Of a DNA stretch of 64,000 bases, positions 60,273-64,000 are shown piece after piece. Location: NCBI RefSeq assembly GCF_001425625.1, contig NZ_LMCP01000034.1, positions 142,551 to 206,550 on the forward strand. The letters run 5' to 3'. This DNA is from Mesorhizobium sp. Root102. GTDB lineage: Bacteria; Pseudomonadota; Alphaproteobacteria; Rhizobiales; Rhizobiaceae. The notes under the pieces are model-generated. The model had not been told where the DNA came from and did no database searches. It saw only the letters and a list, made by a program, of their open reading frames with translations. Each line of letters begins with the position of its first letter. The stretch's first letter is position 1. A program made the position numbers and the translations under genes.

Positions 60273-61001
60273 CTAGACCAGCCGGTGCCCGCCCTCGACA
60301 TGCAGCGTCGTTCCCGTGGTAAAGCCATTGCCGATCAGGAAGGCGATGGCATCGGCGATGTCGTCGGGTTGGCCGATCCGCCCGACCGGCAGCCGCCCGG
60401 CCATCGCGGCCAGCGTCTCGTCCTTGCGATCGCCGGCAACCTGGGCCCAGATCGTGGTGTCGACCCAGCCGGGTGACACGGCATTGACGCGGATCGGGGC
60501 GAGTTCCACGGCAAGCGCCCGCACCAGCCCTTCGAGCGCGGCATTGACTGATGCAACGACGGAGCCGCGCGCCGCCGGCCGGTAGGCGGCAATGCCGGAA
60601 ACGAAGGTCATCGAACCGGTCCCTGCCAGCCGCGGTGCGCCGTGCTTGGCGAGCAGCAGCGGCCCATACAGCTTGCTCTCAACCACCTTTTGGGCCGCCT
60701 TCAGGTCAAGCTCCGGCAACAGCCGGTAGGCGCCTTCGATGTCGGCGGCGGTGCTGACGATGTGGTCGAGCCCGCCAATCCGCGCGAAAAGTGCGGCGAC
60801 CTCATCCTCCCGGGTGACGTCGACGGCCGCCACCTCCAGGCAGACGGAATTGCCCAGCGCCGCGCGCGCCAGTTGCAGCCGGTCCTCGCCGCGCCCGGCG
60901 ATGATCACCTTGGCGCCGGCCTCGACGCAGCGCCTGGTCAGCGCCAGACCCATGCCGGAACCGCCGCCGACGATCAGGATTTTCTGGTTCGAGATGCTCA
61001 T
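60273..61001 (-). CDS. Short-chain dehydrogenase/reductase
   Basis: 242 aa from ATG 61001 (upstream frame not family-like). Rossmann loop GGGSGMGLALTRRC, catalytic tract with Ser (SMTFVSG), Tyr replaced or shifted (IAAYRPAARGSVVASVNAAL carries YRPAARGS; the usual YxxxK lacks the Lys), then VSPGWVDT. The catalytic Lys appears absent, so activity is uncertain. Confidence 0.85.
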   Translation of the reverse strand: MSISNQKILIVGGGSGMGLALTRRCVEAGAKVIIAGRGEDRLQLARAALGNSVCLEVAAVDVTREDEVAALFARIGGLDHIVSTAADIEGAYRLLPELDLKAAQKVVESKLYGPLLLAKHGAPRLAGTGSMTFVSGIAAYRPAARGSVVASVNAALEGLVRALAVELAPIRVNAVSPGWVDTTIWAQVAGDRKDETLAAMAGRLPVGRIGQPDDIADAIAFLIGNGFTTGTTLHVEGGHRLV

Positions 61002-61131
61002 ATCCGCTCTGCCTTTGCTTGGATGGACAAGGGCATGGATTGGCAGTTCTGCGCGGCAGAAGGAAACGGAAGAAACTGATAGTGCCATCGGAAGGGCCGA
61101 TGGAGCAGGGCGGGCGAGCGCCGTCTCTGGC

Positions 61132-61593
61132 TCAGCGCACCAGCGGACTTTCCCAGACGACAAACAGCAAAGCTTTCAGCTGGGCAAAGCGCTCCGGCCC
61201 AAGTTCGATGCGCCACTCCTCCTCGATGTCGCGCAGGATATCGACCATTTTCCAGAAGGCGGCATGGCCGCGTTCTGTGGACCGCACCACGCGCGCACTG
61301 CCGTCGCCGGGAATGTCGGAGCGGACGAGATAGCCGTAACCTTCGAGACTGCTGAGCAACTGGTTGATGGCCTGTTTGCTCATGCCGGCACGCTCGGCGA
61401 TGGTGCCGGGCCGCGCGCCGTCCGGTCCGGGAAACTGCAACACCGCCATATGCGGCAGGCGCAATTCGTCGAAACCGGCGGCGTTGAGCTCCTTGATCAG
61501 CCGCCGCTGGATCGCTTGTGCCGGCACGCGCAGCAGGGCGCCGATCAGCAGGTTCTCGGTCTTGGTCTGCAGAATTTCCATCGAGGTGGCCAT
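61132..61593 (-). CDS. MarR-family transcriptional regulator
   Basis: 153 aa: winged helix centred on residues 65-110 (GTIAERAGMSKQAINQLLSS, LEGYGYLVRSDIPGDGSARV). Divergent from the cupin gene. The 45-bp palindrome between them is its probable operator, so it likely controls both. Confidence 0.9.
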   Translation of the reverse strand: MATSMEILQTKTENLLIGALLRVPAQAIQRRLIKELNAAGFDELRLPHMAVLQFPGPDGARPGTIAERAGMSKQAINQLLSSLEGYGYLVRSDIPGDGSARVVRSTERGHAAFWKMVDILRDIEEEWRIELGPERFAQLKALLFVVWESPLVR

Positions 61594-61600
61594 TGACGAT

Positions 61601-61645
61601 CCGGTAAATTGAGTTTACTGATAGCTAGTAAATGTAATTTACCGG
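61601..61645. promoter_or_regulatory. 45-bp nested palindrome between MarR and cupin genes
   Basis: Outer arms CCGGTAAATT (61601-61610) and AATTTACCGG (61636-61645), inner arms TTTACT and AGTAAA. Two overlapping MarR-type sites, 8 bp from the MarR start and 14 bp from the cupin start. Confidence 0.75.
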
Positions 61646-61658
61646 AGAGGTTTGCGCA

Positions 61659-62129
61659 ATGTCAGTCCCGAATCTTCGGGTCAATCCAGCCGACGAGACC
61701 ATCGGCGACAAAGGGCTGTCGATTCGTTTCCTTGTGACGGGCGACAGTTCGAACGGCAGCATCGCCGCCTTTGAGTTGAAGGTTGCCAGCGGACTGCGCC
61801 TGCTGGCGCCGGCGCACAGCCATGATCACTACGAAGAGACGATCTACGGCATTGACGGGGTGCTGACCTGGACCGTCGACGGCAAGCCGATCGAGGTCGG
61901 ACCAGGAGAGGCGCTGTGCATTCCGCGTGGCGCAGTCCATCGCTTCGACAACAATGGCAGCATGGATGCGAAGGCGCTGTGCGTCGTCACACCGGCGGCG
62001 ATCGGCCCGGACTATTTCCGCGAGATATTCGCCATGTTCCACGCCGCCGGCGGTCCGCCGGACAAGGCCAAGATGATGGACATCATGCGCCGCCACGGGC
62101 TGACGCCGGCAGCGCCGCCACCAAGCTGA
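61659..62129 (+). CDS. Cupin-domain protein
   Basis: 156 aa: cupin fold with metal-binding motif 1 (HSHDHYEETIYGIDGVLTW) and motif 2 (PRGAVHRFDNN). Dioxygenase, isomerase or sensor; substrate unknown. GGAGAGGTTTGCGCA precedes the ATG. Divergent from and probably repressed by the MarR gene. Confidence 0.9.
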   Translation: MSVPNLRVNPADETIGDKGLSIRFLVTGDSSNGSIAAFELKVASGLRLLAPAHSHDHYEETIYGIDGVLTWTVDGKPIEVGPGEALCIPRGAVHRFDNNGSMDAKALCVVTPAAIGPDYFREIFAMFHAAGGPPDKAKMMDIMRRHGLTPAAPPPS

Positions 62130-62150
62130 AGTCGGTCGAAGAGGCGCTGG

Positions 62151-62543
62151 TCACTCGCCGCAAGCGGTGAAGGTGGTGCCCGGGTTCCAGTCCTTGAAGG
62201 CGATGGTCTGGCCTTCGACCGAGACGGTCTTGTGCTTCGTGCTGCCGTCCGGCTGCTTTTCGCTGCTGGTGCCTTTGCCGGTCAGCGCATTGTACTCGCA
62301 GGCGCTTTCGGCATTCTCCTCCATATAGTCATAATGGTCATAGGCAAAGCCGGCGGCGATGAAGGCATCGTTGCGCCAGGCGATGGTCAGCGTCATGTCG
62401 GTCCGTTCGCTGCCGATCCGCATCGCCGGCTGGTAGAGTTTGATCGAGCGGTTGGGCAGCATCGTCAGTTCCGGCTCGGTGTCGGAGTTCTCGTTGCCCG
62501 GGCGGTCGTAGTTGTTCCATTCGCCGAGGATCTGCCCGTGCAC
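62151..62543 (-). CDS. Hypothetical protein, N-terminus missing or altered (130 aa)
   Basis: Frame starts weakly at GTG 62543 (MHGQILGEWNNYDRPGNEN) without a ribosome site; ~10 upstream codons (NYLKPVEIV) look native but a TAG then interrupts. The rest ends KTVSVEGQTIAFKDWNPGTT. A secreted protein that has lost its signal peptide is likely, or the stop is an error. Confidence 0.5.
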   Translation of the reverse strand: MHGQILGEWNNYDRPGNENSDTEPELTMLPNRSIKLYQPAMRIGSERTDMTLTIAWRNDAFIAAGFAYDHYDYMEENAESACEYNALTGKGTSSEKQPDGSTKHKTVSVEGQTIAFKDWNPGTTFTACGE

Positions 62544-62797
62544 GATTTCAACGGGCTTGAGGTAATTGTGCTCCTATTCCGAGATTTTCTACAGCGGGGC
62601 CGGGAGAAAAATGTTCGGGTCGAGGGACAGAGGGGAGCGCGAAGGAACGCCGTACGCGCCCGACAAGTTTGCTGCCGGAAACTGACAGCGACTCGTGCCA
62701 TTCTGGTCGATGACGATGGGCATGATGCCGGAGGCAGGATGACAGTGAAAACAGAGGACATGATGGCGCGAGCGACACCGAACAGGCAGGCCAACTG

Positions 62798-63397
62798 ATG
62801 GCGCCGGTCAAAGTCGATCCCGAGAAGGTCCGCGAGTTCCCGGATGCCGCCAGCTTCCACGCCTGGCTCGGCAAGCACCACGCCACGGAAAGCGAAGTGT
62901 GGATCAAGGTGCACAAGGTGGGGTCGGGACTGAAGTCGATCACGCCCAAGGAAGCCATCGACGTGGTGTTGTGCTTCGGCTGGATCGATGCGGTGCGCAA
63001 GGGGCTGGACGAGAAGAGTTTCCTGCAGCGCTACACGCCGCGCGGCAGGAAGAGTATCTGGAGCCTGATCAACATCGACAATGTCTCGCGGCTGGTCGAG
63101 GAGGGCCGCATGACCGAACATGGGCTGAAACAGGTCGAGGCGGCCAAGGCCGACGGACGCTGGGCGCGCGCCTATGGCAGCGGCAAGGAGATGAAAATCC
63201 CCGATGATTTGCAAGCGGCCATCGACGCCGAGCCGGCAGCGAAGGCGATGCTGGCAAAGCTCAGCGCGCAGAACCGCTTCGCGCTCGCCTTCCGCACCCA
63301 CAACATGAAGACCGAGGCAGGGCGCAAGAAGAAGATCGAGACTTTTGTGGCGATGCTGAAGCGCGGCGAGACGATCCATCCGCAGGGCAGGAAGTAA
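62798..63397 (+). CDS. YdeI/OmpD-associated (DUF1801-related) protein
   Basis: 199 aa; begins MAPVKVDPEKVREFPDAASF with FGWIDAVRKGLDEKSFLQRY and FTPRGRKSIWS typical for the family. AGGCAGGCCAACTG precedes ATG 62798. Cytoplasmic; named for bacteriocin tolerance in E. coli but function is unclear. Confidence 0.88.
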   Translation: MAPVKVDPEKVREFPDAASFHAWLGKHHATESEVWIKVHKVGSGLKSITPKEAIDVVLCFGWIDAVRKGLDEKSFLQRYTPRGRKSIWSLINIDNVSRLVEEGRMTEHGLKQVEAAKADGRWARAYGSGKEMKIPDDLQAAIDAEPAAKAMLAKLSAQNRFALAFRTHNMKTEAGRKKKIETFVAMLKRGETIHPQGRK

Positions 63398-63402
63398 GCC
63401 CC

Positions 63403-64000
63403 TCAGGCGCCCGAGTGCGGATCGATGCTGTAGGGGTGCACGGGATAGCCGGGACCGATGGCATCGCGCACGCGGTGGATCCACGCCATGAGTGCCGGGC
63501 AATCCGTCAGTGAGAAGCCACAATCCTCGGCGCGATGGCTGTAGGCATAGACGGCGATGTCCGCGATCGTGATGTCGTTTCCAACGAGAAACGGGGTGTC
63601 GCCAAGGCTGCGGTTGAGTGCGGCGAGGGTGCGGACTCCAGCTTCGCGTTTGCCCGCAACCATGCCCTGGTTGCGCTCGAGCCGTCCGGTCAAGGTCCAG
63701 AAGCGCAGCGAGCCGATGACCGGCTCGACATTGTATTGTTCGAAGAACAGCCACTGCATGATTTTGGCGCACCGATAGCGGTCCGCCGGCAGAAAGGGCG
63801 TTCCTTCAGCAAGGTAGGTGAGGATCGCATTGGATTCGGCGATGGCGCTGCCGTCTTCGAGCTGAAGCACGGGAACCGCACCGGCCGGGTTGAGAGCAAG
63901 GAAGGCGTCGGTGCGGCTCTCGCCCTCGAAAATCGAGACGAGACGACTGTCATGGGAGATGTCGAGCAGCCCCAGGAGGACCCGGACTTTCCAGCCATTT
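63403..64000 (-). CDS. Glutathione S-transferase (5' end outside window)
   Basis: Frame is open to the right edge, so the start and first ~30 residues are missing. Thioredoxin-fold remainder WKVRVLLGLLDISHDSRL, GAVPVLQLEDGSAIAESNAI, and helical C-terminus GNDITIADIAVYAYSHRAE. Family certain; substrate unknown. Confidence 0.92.
   Translation of the reverse strand, partial: NGWKVRVLLGLLDISHDSRLVSIFEGESRTDAFLALNPAGAVPVLQLEDGSAIAESNAILTYLAEGTPFLPADRYRCAKIMQWLFFEQYNVEPVIGSLRFWTLTGRLERNQGMVAGKREAGVRTLAALNRSLGDTPFLVGNDITIADIAVYAYSHRAEDCGFSLTDCPALMAWIHRVRDAIGPGYPVHPYSIDPHSGA

Noticed and set aside
1..64000. tRNA, rRNA, CRISPR array, insertion sequence
   Set aside because: I looked for cloverleaf ends, spacer-repeat periodicity and transposase motifs and saw none; a covariance-model scan would be decisive.

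Overview
The window is GC-rich alphaproteobacterial DNA and reads most like a Rhizobiales chromosome close to Mesorhizobium. The reasons are the rhizobial gene set (ExoX/SyrA-type EPS repressor, DUF1236 and DUF4142 secreted proteins, large KatE-type catalase, CsbD, LigD/Ku end joining, ABC and GntR-FCD catabolic clusters) and repeated matches to the alphaproteobacterial general-stress sigma (EcfG) promoter, GGAAC-N16/17-(C)GTT. The assignment is an inference from gene content. No rRNA, tRNA, CRISPR array or intact transposase was seen. || 1-9.4 kb: a catabolic cluster on the minus strand. It has a PotABCD-like ABC transporter (its binding-protein gene broken by one frameshift), an aldehyde dehydrogenase, a luciferase-like flavin monooxygenase, a fused hydrolase / flavin reductase / Nudix-like protein and a DUF1185 protein. 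A GntR-FCD regulator faces it across a perfect TGGTATACCA operator. || 9.4-21.9 kb: an accessory stress region rich in small genes. It holds two Crp/Fnr paralogues, duplicated small-protein genes, DUF4142 and glycine-zipper stress proteins, catalase and CsbD. Two regulatory layers are visible: EcfG-like promoters, and a repeated ~110-nt leader in which a CTCCC...GGGAG hairpin covers the ribosome binding site of unrelated genes. || 22-27 kb: a hydroxyacid dehydrogenase faces a LacI-type regulator followed by a TIM-barrel epimerase, with twin LacI operators between, then an FAD monooxygenase. || 27-40 kb: an exopolysaccharide locus with a Wzz/GumC-type copolymerase, polymerase, glycosyl hydrolase, two glycosyltransferases, flippase and two tandem acyltransferases. 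|| 40-47 kb: DNA repair, with LigD, Ku, a BRCT/TPR protein overlapping Ku, a hydrolase and exonuclease III. || 47-64 kb: mixed housekeeping and envelope genes, including a WD40 membrane protein, a cluster of small EcfG-type genes, a sulfotransferase, a DegP-like pseudoprotease, MarR/cupin and LysR/SDR pairs, and two GSTs. || The most striking item is a family of six tiny genes (28-34 codons), three scattered (22.1, 25.7, 40.3 kb) and three in tandem (48.4-49.0 kb). All encode the leader pattern of lasso-peptide precursors (Y-x2-P-x-L/F ... T-A), all have a perfect TTGACA box 48-57 nt upstream, and all lack a lasso-competent core. No maturation enzyme lies in the window.
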